This document shows, one piece after another, positions 19,717-28,056 of a stretch of DNA of 64,000 bases; within the stretch, counting starts at the first letter, position 1; every line of letters begins with the position of its first letter. A program made the position numbers and the translations under genes. The notes beneath the pieces were generated by a model that saw only the letters and a list, made by a program, of their open reading frames with translations, ran no database searches and was not told the origin of the DNA. The DNA is taken from assembly GCF_027627455.1 (NCBI RefSeq), contig NZ_CP115483.1:1054001-1118000 (forward strand), given 5' to 3'. The DNA comes from Sphingobacterium sp. SYP-B4668. GTDB taxonomy: Bacteria > Bacteroidota > Bacteroidia > Sphingobacteriales > Sphingobacteriaceae.

Positions 19717-20969
19717 TACTTTAGTCTTTTTCTGAAATCAAACTTGCTCAGGTCAGGTTTTACTTCCTTCACCCGTTTCAACTCCTCTTGGTATAATATT
19801 TGACCCAAATTTTTCAAGAAGGGGTAAGTAACAGTTTCGTATTCATATATACCGTCATTGTATATCTCATTGGCATTGGCTTGCACCACTACCGTGAGTA
19901 AAAACTCCACACCATTTTTAAAGTCTACGATATAGGCATTGTCAATATTGTATCCGTAGGAGTCTCCATACTTATTAAAGATTCGAATGTTCGGATTTAA
20001 AACTGCATTTTTTTCCCTTCCATAAAAGAGTAATTTACTATAGGTCGGCCAAAATTCCACAGTGTCATAGCTGGGATAATTGGATTCATGTGGATACCTA
20101 GACATGTAATCATATAATAGACAGTAGTCCCTTTCTTGTAGGCAGAATCGCTCTGATACAGGAAATGACTCTGGAAATAGTAGTTTTCTTAAAATCATCT
20201 GTTGGTCTTCAATAGTATATACATTCAGTCCTTCAAAGCTCCAAGGCTCATACACCACTTCATCTTTTTCGTTCATGTGACCCTTGCCCTGTACTGTGTT
20301 TTGTAAGGCAATGGGATAGTCACTAGCGTCATATTGAGCGGCCTGTTGATAGACAATCGTATCATTCAGGAAGAAGGTAATGGGATTGGTATGCTTAGAC
20401 CAAATTCCTTTATCGCCAATCGCCAACCGATTCACAATACGGCTGTGTTTTGCTCCATGTTTTTTTAGCTTTTTATTGAGTTCCGCTCTACCAATAAACT
20501 CATAAAGTCTATTTTGGGCATCATTGTCACTTGTCAAGAGGATTTTACGGACATATTGAGCTATCGAAGGGAGTCCATTTATCGCAGACAGGTCAGTGTA
20601 GACACTAGATTGTTTGTCAAATGCCGAATCGATTCGTAGAGGAGTATCCGAAGTAAGCCCCTTTATGTTCAACTCATTGATTTTTTCCAATGCAAATATA
20701 GCGGTCGTTAATTTCACCGTGCTAGCTGGATAGAAATACCATTCTGAATCCAATCTATATGAAAAGGATTGAAAACTCGCAACATTCTCCTTATTTCGAT
20801 TGATTTGTGTAAATAGGATTTGCACCTCGTGATGTCGAGGATGATTAAGGACGTCTGCGAAGACATCAGAATGTTTTTGCAGGAGCTGCTTTAAGTAGGT
20901 AGTATCTGTGCTTTGTGCGAAGCTATTCATAGCAAGTAAACTCAATAGTAAACAACATGTCTTTTTCAT
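19716..20969 (-). CDS. Secreted class A beta-lactamase-like serine hydrolase
   Basis: 417 residues from the ATG at 20969, which starts a clear signal peptide (MKKTCCLLLSLLAMNSFAQ); the reading frame is open 11 codons further. SxxK motif 'PASTVKL', with the nucleophile Ser, and an 'SDN' motif ('LLTSDNDAQNRLYEFIG') are present. Where class A enzymes have KTG there is 'NKYGDSYGY', i.e. Lys-Tyr-Gly. The family (PF13354-like) includes true beta-lactamases and peptidases or esterases of unknown substrate. The size and the altered third motif argue against assigning antibiotic resistance. It stands alone between a terminator and phr. Confidence 0.8.
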   Translation of the reverse strand: MKKTCCLLLSLLAMNSFAQSTDTTYLKQLLQKHSDVFADVLNHPRHHEVQILFTQINRNKENVASFQSFSYRLDSEWYFYPASTVKLTTAIFALEKINELNIKGLTSDTPLRIDSAFDKQSSVYTDLSAINGLPSIAQYVRKILLTSDNDAQNRLYEFIGRAELNKKLKKHGAKHSRIVNRLAIGDKGIWSKHTNPITFFLNDTIVYQQAAQYDASDYPIALQNTVQGKGHMNEKDEVVYEPWSFEGLNVYTIEDQQMILRKLLFPESFPVSERFCLQERDYCLLYDYMSRYPHESNYPSYDTVEFWPTYSKLLFYGREKNAVLNPNIRIFNKYGDSYGYNIDNAYIVDFKNGVEFLLTVVVQANANEIYNDGIYEYETVTYPFLKNLGQILYQEELKRVKEVKPDLSKFDFRKRLK

Positions 20970-21138
20970 TTGGTTAGGCATTGGATATTTTAAAGTATTC
21001 ACGAATAGTTCCCATCCAGGTGCGAGTGGGGTAGTCCATTTAGGTGAATGAATAATGATGATACACAGGTCGAGCGCTGATGTTCAAAGCTTACTCTTGA
21101 GTGAAGGTAGTTGAAATTTGCATAAAAATGCAAATAGG

Positions 21139-22464
21139 CTAAGAATTCGAGAGTGCCGATTTGTAACGCGCAAGAGCTCGCTCTCTAGCCCAAGAGTGGT
21201 CGACAATGGGTTGAGGGTAAGTTAGTTCTTGAAACTCGGGAACCCATTTTTTAATATAAATCAATTGAGGGTCAAATTTTTTCAACTGCAACGTTGGATT
21301 GAATATGCGGAAATATGGAGCTGCGTCCATACCACACCCCGCAGCCCATTGCCAATTGCCGACATTGGCACTTTGATCATAGTCGAGCAACTTTTGAGCG
21401 AAGTAAGCCTCACCCCATCGCCAATCAATGAGCAAGTGTTTGCATAGAAAGCTAGCAGTAAGCATACGGACACGATTGTGCATAAAACCCGTAGCATTCA
21501 ACTCGCGCATTCCTGCATCGACGAGCGGGTATCCTGTCTTTCCTTTACACCAAGCTTCGAATTGTAGCGTGTCATTCTCCCAAATAATGTAATCGTACTT
21601 TTTGTAAAAAGCGGTATTAATCATATTGGGGAAATGCCACAAGTTCATCATGAAAAATTCTCGCCAAATCAGTTCGCTTAGAAAAGTACGATCTTGATTT
21701 GCATAAGCTTTGGAAACTAGATTTCGTATGCTAATAGTTCCAAATCGCAAATGTAATCCCAGACGAGAAGTGCCCTTATCTAGCCCAGGTATATCTCTTG
21801 TATTGGGATAGTGAGTTATGATATCACCAGTTATCACATCAGGTGGAAATTCGATATTCGACTTTCTAAACCCGATTTGAGAAAGCGTATGTAGGACGTG
21901 TTTTGACGGGTAGAGCATGTCGAGTTGCTCCAGTGAGGGAAATACTAGAAGCTGTGTTTCATCTTGTTCGAGCCTATCTATCCATTTATTCTTATATGGT
22001 GTATAGACAGTATAAGGTGTGCCGTCACCTTTTACAATTTCCGCTCTATCGAAGATAACTTGGTCTTTGAACAAATAGAAATCTACATTGCTTCTAGATA
22101 GTAAGTTCTCAATTTCTTGGTCCCTTTGAGAAGCCAAAGGTTCATAGTCTCTATTGGCAAATACTGCCTTTGGAGCATATGTGGATAGTATTTCTTTCCA
22201 TATTTTCTCAGGATCTCCAAAGTAAGTTTTGATACTTGAACCGTAAGGTTCCAATAGGCTCTGGATTTGCGAAAGCCGTTCATGAATGAACGTTACTCTT
22301 GCATCCTCCTTATTCTCAATTTGAGATAGTATACTGGTGTCAAAAATAAAAACAGGTTGCACTCTCCCCCCTGACACCAAAGCCCTGTATAAGGCATGAT
22401 TGTCCGTCAGACGAAGGTCACGACGAAACCAATAAATAACTAATTCACCATCCGTCACATTCAT
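21139..22464 (-). CDS. phr: Deoxyribodipyrimidine photolyase (cryptochrome/photolyase family)
   Basis: 441 residues. Light-driven repair of cyclobutane pyrimidine dimers with FAD. N-terminal antenna domain 'VIYWFRRDLRLTDNHALYRA', FAD domain with 'ISIRNLV', 'SELIWREFFM', 'GKTGYPLVDAGMRELNATGF', 'HNRVRMLTASFL', 'WRWGEAYFAQKLLDYDQSAN' region and 'WQWAAGCGMDAAPYFRIFNP'. This fits class I CPD photolyases, many of which use methenyltetrahydrofolate as antenna. Its ATG overlaps the folA stop (ATGA, 4 bases), so it is translationally coupled to dihydrofolate reductase. Confidence 0.92.
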   Translation of the reverse strand: MNVTDGELVIYWFRRDLRLTDNHALYRALVSGGRVQPVFIFDTSILSQIENKEDARVTFIHERLSQIQSLLEPYGSSIKTYFGDPEKIWKEILSTYAPKAVFANRDYEPLASQRDQEIENLLSRSNVDFYLFKDQVIFDRAEIVKGDGTPYTVYTPYKNKWIDRLEQDETQLLVFPSLEQLDMLYPSKHVLHTLSQIGFRKSNIEFPPDVITGDIITHYPNTRDIPGLDKGTSRLGLHLRFGTISIRNLVSKAYANQDRTFLSELIWREFFMMNLWHFPNMINTAFYKKYDYIIWENDTLQFEAWCKGKTGYPLVDAGMRELNATGFMHNRVRMLTASFLCKHLLIDWRWGEAYFAQKLLDYDQSANVGNWQWAAGCGMDAAPYFRIFNPTLQLKKFDPQLIYIKKWVPEFQELTYPQPIVDHSWARERALARYKSALSNS

Positions 22465-22961
22465 TTGGCTTGGCGTACATATACTTGGAATGTATATGCA
22501 AATGCATGCTTTTCATCTGCCTCATGTCTTTCTTCACTTTCTAATAGCCATTCTTGTGGAGCAAGTTCTGGGAATTTTGCATCCCCATCTAATTCGGTAT
22601 GTACACGAGTAAGCAATACTCGGTTTGCAAAAGGCAGGCTTTGCGCATAAATATTGGCACCGCCGATAATAAATATCTCCCGTTCATCTCGACAATAAAG
22701 CAAAGCTTCGTTCAGGCTATTGGCCGTATCCACCTCTAGCGGATTGAAGTCTTGATTACGAGTTACAACGATATTACGACGTTCGGGAAGGGGCTTACCA
22801 ATGGCATCAAAAGTCTTTCTACCCATGATAACACTGTGTCCTAATGTGACTTTTTTGAAATATTTAAAATCATTAGGCAAGTGCCAAGGCATCTGATTGT
22901 TCTTTCCTATGATATTGTTCTCCGTAGCTGCTACGATTAAAGTTATGGTAAGATTGTTCAT
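22461..22961 (-). CDS. folA: Dihydrofolate reductase
   Basis: 166 residues, standard length. Reduces dihydrofolate with NADPH, restoring the tetrahydrofolate used up by thymidylate synthase. Motifs: 'IVAATENNIIGKNNQMPWHLPNDFKYFK' (substrate site with the active Asp in 'LPNDF'), 'VIMGRKTFDAIGKPLPERRN' and 'IFIIGGANIYAQSLPFANRV'. Encoded 99 bases downstream of thyA and overlapping phr by 4 bases. Confidence 0.95.
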   Translation of the reverse strand: MNNLTITLIVAATENNIIGKNNQMPWHLPNDFKYFKKVTLGHSVIMGRKTFDAIGKPLPERRNIVVTRNQDFNPLEVDTANSLNEALLYCRDEREIFIIGGANIYAQSLPFANRVLLTRVHTELDGDAKFPELAPQEWLLESEERHEADEKHAFAYTFQVYVRQAK

Positions 22962-23060
22962 TGTTTTTGGAATAAGGATAATAGGATTAAGAGTAGAAAA
23001 AAGTAATTCAATATTTTTAATCTTCCTACTTCATTTTTAAATCTTAATCTTCTTTAATAC

Positions 23061-23882
23061 CTATACAGCAACAGGTGCTTTGATATGCGGATGAGATTCA
23101 TAGTTGACCAGTTCAAAATCTTCAAACTTAAAGTCAAATATATTCTTGACTACGGGATTTATTCTTATTTGTGGCAGAGCCAAAGGTGTTCTGCTTAATT
23201 GCAACTCTGTCTGTTCAAAGTGATTGCTGTAAATATGTGCATCCCCTAGGGTATGAATGAATTCGGAAGCCTCCATATCGCAAACTTGTGCTACCATCAT
23301 TGTCAATAATGCATATGACGCAATATTGAAAGGCACGCCTAAGAAAATATCAGCACTTCGTTGATAGAGTTGACAAGAGAGCTGTGGTTTTAATATCCCT
23401 TTGTCTGGTTGTGCAGGTGCTACATAAAATTGAAAAAAAGCGTGACAGGGAGGTAAAGCCATATTTTCGATTTCTGCAACATTCCATGCTGATACAATAA
23501 TCCTTCGTGAGTCAGGTGTATTTTTCAATTGTGAGATGATTTGTGCAATTTGATCGATATGTCGCCCGTCTGGTGTTGGCCAAGAACGCCATTGCGAGCC
23601 ATATACAGGCCCTAGATTGCCCTCTTCATCAGCCCATTCATCCCAGATACTTACCCCATTTTCTTTTAAATATTGGATATTTGTTTCACCTTTTAAAAAC
23701 CAGATAAGCTCGTGTAGGATCGAGCGAAGATGCAATTTTTTAGTCGTTACAAGTGGAAACCCCTCCTTCAAATCAAAACGCATCTGATAACCAAATACAC
23801 TTTTCGTTCCGGTACCTGTACGGTCAGTTTTGACGACACCATGGTTATATACGTGCTGTAAGAGATCTAGATATTGTTTCAT
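23061..23882 (-). CDS. thyA: Thymidylate synthase
   Basis: 273 residues from the ATG at 23882; the open frame runs upstream to 23951, but the family N-terminus '[20 protein letters not shown]' begins here. Converts dUMP to dTMP with methylenetetrahydrofolate, making dihydrofolate. '[18 protein letters not shown]', '[19 protein letters not shown]', the catalytic Cys in '[14 protein letters not shown]', '[20 protein letters not shown]' and 'GDAHIYSNH' are all present. First gene of thyA-folA-phr. Confidence 0.96.
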   Translation of the reverse strand: MKQYLDLLQHVYNHGVVKTDRTGTGTKSVFGYQMRFDLKEGFPLVTTKKLHLRSILHELIWFLKGETNIQYLKENGVSIWDEWADEEGNLGPVYGSQWRSWPTPDGRHIDQIAQIISQLKNTPDSRRIIVSAWNVAEIENMALPPCHAFFQFYVAPAQPDKGILKPQLSCQLYQRSADIFLGVPFNIASYALLTMMVAQVCDMEASEFIHTLGDAHIYSNHFEQTELQLSRTPLALPQIRINPVVKNIFDFKFEDFELVNYESHPHIKAPVAV

Positions 23883-23974
23883 GATTTTTATTAAAAGACT
23901 AGACGAAGATAAGAGATTTAAGACCATTGAAGTGTCACAATTTTTCAACAACTCACATTTTGCCAGTTTTTATG

Positions 23975-23982
23975 TATTTTTG
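23975..23982 (+). promoter_or_regulatory. mtaB -7 promoter element
   Basis: TATTTTTG, full match to TAnnTTTG, 10 bases before the mtaB ATG. No clear -33 at the usual spacing. It rules out the longer reading that starts at 23927. Confidence 0.5.
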
Positions 23983-23992
23983 CAGAATTATC

Positions 23993-25312
23993 ATGAACAA
24001 AAAAGTAGCTTTCTATACCCTTGGATGTAAACTCAATTTTTCAGAGACATCTTCTATTGGCCGTGTTTTTAAAGATGCAGGCTATGAAACCACATCTTTT
24101 AATAGCCAAGCAGATGTATATGTAATCAACACCTGTTCAGTTACTGACAATGCAGATAAGAAATGTAGGAAGGTCGTAAAAGAGGCTTTAAAATATTCGC
24201 CCAATGCATATATTACTATTGTAGGGTGTTATGCGCAGTTAAAGCCGCAAGAGATTGCGGATATTCCTGGAGTAGATATGGTATTAGGAGCTGCCGAGAA
24301 GTTCAACATCATAGCGCATATCAATGATTTGACCAAACAAGAGAAGACCATTGTTCATAATGCTCCTATTGATGAAACCAATCAATTCGTTTCCGCATAT
24401 TCAATCGGCGATCGTACACGTACATTTTTGAAGGTGCAGGATGGCTGTGATTATTCCTGTACATTTTGTACCATTCCGTTGGCTCGTGGAGCAAGTCGTT
24501 CGGGTACCATTGAAGATATCGTTCGTCAAGCCAAAGAAATAGCCGATTCTGGTGTTAAGGAAATTGTATTGACGGGTGTTAATATCGGAGATTTTGGAAT
24601 AAGGGACGGAAGACGAGAAGATCGGTTTTTGGACTTAGTTACCGCGTTGGATGAAGTAGACGGTATCGATCGTATTCGAATTTCATCTATAGAGCCCAAT
24701 TTGTTATCAACCGATATCATTGAGTTTGTTGCACAATCTAAGCGATTTGTGCCCCATTTTCACATGCCCCTACAGTCGGGCAGCGACAAAGTATTAGGGC
24801 TTATGCGCCGCAGGTACAAACGTGAGTTGTACGCGGAGCGTGTAGAAAAAATAAAAGCTTTGATGCCTGATTGTTGCATAGGCGTAGATGTTATTGTTGG
24901 ATTCCCTGGAGAGACCCGCGAAGACTTTTTGGATACCTATCAATTCCTCAACGAAATGGATATATCCTATCTGCATGTATTTACGTATTCCGAACGTGAA
25001 AATACCATTGCCTCACAAATGGAAGGTGTAGTACCAGGAGCGCAGCGTAGCGATAGAAGCAAAATGTTACATATTCTTTCAGAAAAAAAACGTCGAGCAT
25101 TTTATGAGAAACAATTAGACAAGATTGGGCAAGTATTATTTGAAGGCGATGAGAAAGAAGGATACATGCATGGTTTTTCTAAAAACTATGTCAAAGTGCG
25201 CACTCCATATGACCCATTGTTGGTCAATGAAGTCATTCCCGTCAAATTTACATCTATAACGGATAGCTGTGAGGTCGAAGTAGAGGAGCTCCCTGAGGTG
25301 CTGGTTCATTAA
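23993..25312 (+). CDS. mtaB: tRNA t6A37 methylthiotransferase MtaB
   Basis: 439 residues from the ATG at 23993 ('MNKKVAFYTLGCKLNFSETS'). Radical-SAM enzyme that adds a methylthio group to t6A at position 37 of ANN-decoding tRNAs. An N-terminal UPF0004 domain holds conserved Cys ('GCKLN', 'INTCSVTDNAD', 'VGCYAQ'), the radical-SAM cluster is 'CDYSCTFC' followed by 'IPLARG', and a TRAM-like end follows. 'LGCKLNFSE' is the MtaB-type (rather than MiaB or RimO) start. The stop codon overlaps that of the convergent EamA gene, leaving no room for a terminator between them. Confidence 0.93.
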   Translation: MNKKVAFYTLGCKLNFSETSSIGRVFKDAGYETTSFNSQADVYVINTCSVTDNADKKCRKVVKEALKYSPNAYITIVGCYAQLKPQEIADIPGVDMVLGAAEKFNIIAHINDLTKQEKTIVHNAPIDETNQFVSAYSIGDRTRTFLKVQDGCDYSCTFCTIPLARGASRSGTIEDIVRQAKEIADSGVKEIVLTGVNIGDFGIRDGRREDRFLDLVTALDEVDGIDRIRISSIEPNLLSTDIIEFVAQSKRFVPHFHMPLQSGSDKVLGLMRRRYKRELYAERVEKIKALMPDCCIGVDVIVGFPGETREDFLDTYQFLNEMDISYLHVFTYSERENTIASQMEGVVPGAQRSDRSKMLHILSEKKRRAFYEKQLDKIGQVLFEGDEKEGYMHGFSKNYVKVRTPYDPLLVNEVIPVKFTSITDSCEVEVEELPEVLVH

Positions 25313-26217
25313 TGGTATCGGTAATCATCTTCTTTATTCCGAATATTCATCCAGACTACGATTATCAGAATCAAGACGACTCCTATCCACTGGAGAGAGG
25401 TTACAGGTTCCAGAAGTACAAAATAAGACATGCCGACCGCGACAGGAAGCTCTGCCGCACTTAAGATGCTGCTCAATGAAACTCCTATCTTGGGAATCCC
25501 GTATGCAAACAGTAGGGGAGGAAGTACAGTTCCGAATATAGAAAGTATGAGACCAAAGTGCCAGAGCCCATTTCCCAGTTCGCCGGAGAATAGGTTGAAC
25601 GGTCGGAATAACGCAAAGATTAAAATGCAGGATCCAGTAACCATTAATGCACTTTTTTGAATGGGTGGGTAGTCGTTGCCCACACGTCCGTTGACGATTA
25701 AAAATACAGCATAGCCCGTAGCTGCCAATATCCCATAACCTACTCCCATTAAGTCAAAGGATTCAATTCCCTTATCTACTAAACCGGTAGCTAGGAGTGT
25801 ACATATGAGAATGACTACAATGCCGATTGATTGCTTTTTACTAGGGACGACACGGAAGACAATGTATTCAATCAGTGCTCCTATCCAAATATATTGCATG
25901 AGTAAGACAATAGCCAATGATGCTGGGACTAGCGATACGCATTTATAGTATAAGATACTGACCAGTCCCGTAGAAAATCCGCTTATTACAATAGTCCACA
26001 TCTTACTTCTTTTTGGGTAGCTATCTAATCTCTTTTTATTAAATAGTTGCATGCCAAGATAGATGATCCACAAGATTACCATTCCAAATAGTACTTGCAT
26101 CCCGATAACTTCTGAAAGTGTGAAATTTTGGGAATATGCTTGTTTCACAAATGTGGATAGTATACCAAAACTACCTGCACCAATAAATACGGCTAATACC
26201 CCCTTTAATTTTTCCAT
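25309..26217 (-). CDS. EamA/DMT-family transporter
   Basis: 302 residues with about ten hydrophobic segments arranged as two EamA repeats (second repeat from 'GVGYGILAATGYAVFLI'). Ends with a short charged tail. Drug/metabolite-superfamily members export amino acids, nucleotides or other small metabolites; the substrate is not readable from sequence. The -7 element TAGGTTTG at 26234-26241 lies 16 bases upstream. The last 4 bases overlap the end of mtaB on the other strand. Confidence 0.88.
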   Translation of the reverse strand: MEKLKGVLAVFIGAGSFGILSTFVKQAYSQNFTLSEVIGMQVLFGMVILWIIYLGMQLFNKKRLDSYPKRSKMWTIVISGFSTGLVSILYYKCVSLVPASLAIVLLMQYIWIGALIEYIVFRVVPSKKQSIGIVVILICTLLATGLVDKGIESFDLMGVGYGILAATGYAVFLIVNGRVGNDYPPIQKSALMVTGSCILIFALFRPFNLFSGELGNGLWHFGLILSIFGTVLPPLLFAYGIPKIGVSLSSILSAAELPVAVGMSYFVLLEPVTSLQWIGVVLILIIVVWMNIRNKEDDYRYH

Positions 26218-26233
26218 ATGCTAATGTTCGTGG

Positions 26234-26241
26234 CAAACCTA
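26234..26241 (-). promoter_or_regulatory. -7 element of the EamA gene
   Basis: TAGGTTTG on the minus strand, 16 bases upstream of the ATG. No good -33 seen. Confidence 0.45.
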
Positions 26242-26363
26242 AATAATTTCCTTTACAATATGATTGCCTTAGTCTGTAAAATGGATTTATTAACATCTTC
26301 TTTTTCATTAGAGGTCTTATGTCAGAGGAAAAGTACGAATAGAGCAAGTTTCCCGTTAATATG

Positions 26364-26394
26364 TTGGTGCCATTTGACGTTTTAAGTACATTTG
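26364..26394 (+). promoter_or_regulatory. Promoter of the NlpC/P60 lipoprotein gene
   Basis: TTG (26364-26366), 20 bases, TACATTTG (26387-26394): a full Bacteroidota -33/-7 match. It overlaps the upstream TTG and ATG codons of the open frame, so translation must begin at 26413 or 26419. Confidence 0.65.
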
Positions 26395-26412
26395 CATATG
26401 ACCAACTTTTAC

Positions 26413-26991
26413 ATGAGGATGCGTTACATTTATTTTTGTTTAACATTTTTAGTATTGTTGACAGCGTGTAGTACACGTAAAAAGGTTTTGATAGGACCTA
26501 ATAGTCGACCTATAGGTAGTAATGAGATTCTTTCGGATGCTAGTTCCGCTAGAAATTTAGATTTAACGGGCAGCAACATGGAGAATTATGCGAAGCTGTT
26601 GGGTGTGAATGTGCGAGAGTTAGACAATAGGTATCTTTATGGTTTTATCAATCAATGGATTGGTAGTCCGCATCGCCTTGGTGGACAGAATAAGAATGGG
26701 ATAGATTGTTCGGCTTTTGTGGGAATACTCTACAAAGATGTCTATAGTAAGATTATTCCACGTACATCTCGTGATATTGAGACTGTCGTAAAAAGCAAGA
26801 AGGAGGGGCAACTTAAGGAGGGAGATCTTGTTTTTTTCTCTTTTGGAGGTAAGGCAATCGATCATGTAGGCGTGTACCTACATAATCACAAATTTGTCCA
26901 TGTGTCTACTCGTAAGGGCGTGATTATTTCAGACCTGACCGATTCGTGGTATGCCAAATACTTCACAGGAGCAGGTGCTTTGAAAATCTAA
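26413..26991 (+). CDS. NlpC/P60 (C40) peptidoglycan endopeptidase lipoprotein
   Basis: 192 residues. Lipoprotein signal peptide ending 'LLTAC', a linker, then the NlpC/P60 domain: 'WIGSPHRLGGQNKNGIDCSA' with catalytic Cys in 'DCSAFV', and catalytic His in 'IDHVGVYL', with the following 'KFVHVSTRKGVIISDL' strand. These enzymes cut the D-Glu/meso-DAP bond of stem peptides, making this a peptidoglycan-remodelling lipoprotein of the envelope. Upstream start codons are excluded because they lie within the promoter. It resembles E. coli Spr (MepS) in size and design. Confidence 0.9.
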   Translation: MRMRYIYFCLTFLVLLTACSTRKKVLIGPNSRPIGSNEILSDASSARNLDLTGSNMENYAKLLGVNVRELDNRYLYGFINQWIGSPHRLGGQNKNGIDCSAFVGILYKDVYSKIIPRTSRDIETVVKSKKEGQLKEGDLVFFSFGGKAIDHVGVYLHNHKFVHVSTRKGVIISDLTDSWYAKYFTGAGALKI

Positions 26992-27035
26992 ACCACTAAA
27001 AAAGACGGAAAACTTTTTAGCCTAACATAATTGCG

Positions 27036-27043
27036 TACTTTTG
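27036..27043 (+). promoter_or_regulatory. -7 element of the orphan membrane protein gene
   Basis: TACTTTTG, full TAnnTTTG match, 21 bases before the ATG at 27065. Confidence 0.45.
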
Positions 27044-27064
27044 TCTAAAATTTAAGATTTAGAG

Positions 27065-27565
27065 ATGAATGTAAATAGTAGAAAGATTTTCATTGGGCTT
27101 TGTATTGTTGTGCCTTTCTTATTGTACTGTGTGTTTTATTATTCAAATATGGTGAAGAATGCACCATATCGGTTTGCTGATTTCGAATCGATTGTCATTA
27201 AGTACGGTGAACCACATCATATGGTCAATGAGTACAATACCAAAACGCATCACTATCAATATCTCGATAAAAATGACGTATTAATTAGTGATACCCTAAA
27301 ATTGCGTAAAGATGATTTACTTTATCTGCACCGCAAGGCTATGGAGCTCGGATTTTGGAATCTAGATAACGATATGACAACCCCGCGACCGGATTCGACA
27401 GTGGGACGAGAGATTCCAAGGTTTTATGTCGAATACAACTATAAAGATAAATCTAAGAAAGTAACTCTCGATGCAGATTATGCGGGAAATCCCAAAATGA
27501 AGGATGCCGCAAAGACCGTGGTGGACGAGATTTTAAAAATGTTGGCCGAGGCCCAAGCGAGGTAA
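27065..27565 (+). CDS. Hypothetical membrane-anchored protein
   Basis: 166 residues that I do not recognise. One membrane helix at about 8-27 near the N-terminus, then a soluble periplasmic part with 'ADFESIVIKYGEPHHMVNEY', a Leu/Arg/Lys stretch, 'ELGFWNLDND', and a strand-rich end ('PRFYVEYNYKDKSKKVTLDA', then a helix 'DAAKTVVDEILKMLAEAQAR'). The design recalls small periplasmic strand-helix proteins that measure a peptide or lipid, but I assign no function. It has its own -7 element and a hairpin terminator 100 bases downstream; coding is supported by the promoter, length and codon use like its neighbours. Confidence 0.75.
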   Translation: MNVNSRKIFIGLCIVVPFLLYCVFYYSNMVKNAPYRFADFESIVIKYGEPHHMVNEYNTKTHHYQYLDKNDVLISDTLKLRKDDLLYLHRKAMELGFWNLDNDMTTPRPDSTVGREIPRFYVEYNYKDKSKKVTLDADYAGNPKMKDAAKTVVDEILKMLAEAQAR

Positions 27566-27662
27566 GTATGAAATTGCCGAGAGCAGTACCTTTTTGATTC
27601 GATAATTGTCTAAGTGACTAGTGGTAGGGCTAGTTGTTTAACAAGCAATATATGAATTTGTG

Positions 27663-27693
27663 AAAAGACATCTGGTTAAGATGTCTTTTTTTT
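27663..27693 (+). terminator. Terminator, 3' end of the orphan gene transcript
   Basis: Perfect 11-bp stem AAAAGACATCT / AGATGTCTTTT, 5-base loop, continuing T run. Begins 98 bases after the stop at 27565. Confidence 0.85.
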
Positions 27694-27809
27694 TGAGAAG
27701 CTCCTCCCTATGTAATCTGGTATATATACGATGCATTTGTACACGTATTAACCAGATGAAAATAATGATGATTTAATTGATGCTTAATGATACCTTAATA
27801 TCCTGATCC

Positions 27810-27817
27810 TATATTTG
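27810..27817 (+). promoter_or_regulatory. -7 element of candidate small RNA
   Basis: TATATTTG, full -7 match, in a gene-free stretch and about 100 bases before a strong terminator. No TTG at the standard spacing upstream (TTA at 27784). Confidence 0.4.
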
Positions 27818-27822
27818 TGTCA

Positions 27823-27943
27823 GAGTAATTTTTGTTTATATCCAATGTTAGGGTTAAAAATGTTAGCGATCTGTTGTGAAACACATGCGTAACATAGTTT
27901 GTTTTAAGATGGAAAAAGGTAGTCGCCAGACTACCTTTTTTTG
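27823..27943 (+). ncRNA. Candidate small RNA (about 120 nt)
   Basis: The 491-base gap 27566-28056 has no credible coding frame, but holds a -7 element (27810) followed by a potential hairpin (ATGTTA ... TAACAT around 27862-27897, inner TGTG/CACA) and a perfect 12-bp terminator stem at 27913-27940 with a T tract. This promoter-structure-terminator order is what a free-standing small RNA looks like. The known family is not recognised. The stretch 27944-28056 after it contains nothing I can identify. Confidence 0.35.
27913..27943 (+). terminator. Strong terminator of the candidate small RNA
   Basis: Perfect 12-bp stem AAAAAGGTAGTC / GACTACCTTTTT, GCCA loop, then TT. Because the preceding gene already ends in a terminator at 27663, this one serves a separate transcript. 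Confidence 0.85.
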
Positions 27944-28056
27944 TAAATAAGTGTATCCAATTCTATTGAGTTCTCCCGGTCGTTAGTCGATTACAAGTCT
28001 GTCGTTAACCTTCAGCTTGATTATATACAACTCTGGATAAGCTAACACAACATCTA

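Noticed and set aside
19716-20969. Antibiotic resistance beta-lactamase
   Set aside because: The KTG motif is changed to KYG and the protein is larger than class A enzymes; only the family fold is supported.
22962-23060. Riboswitch or promoter between thyA and folA
   Set aside because: The 99-base gap contains GATTAA-type repeats but no recognised aptamer and no full TAnnTTTG match.
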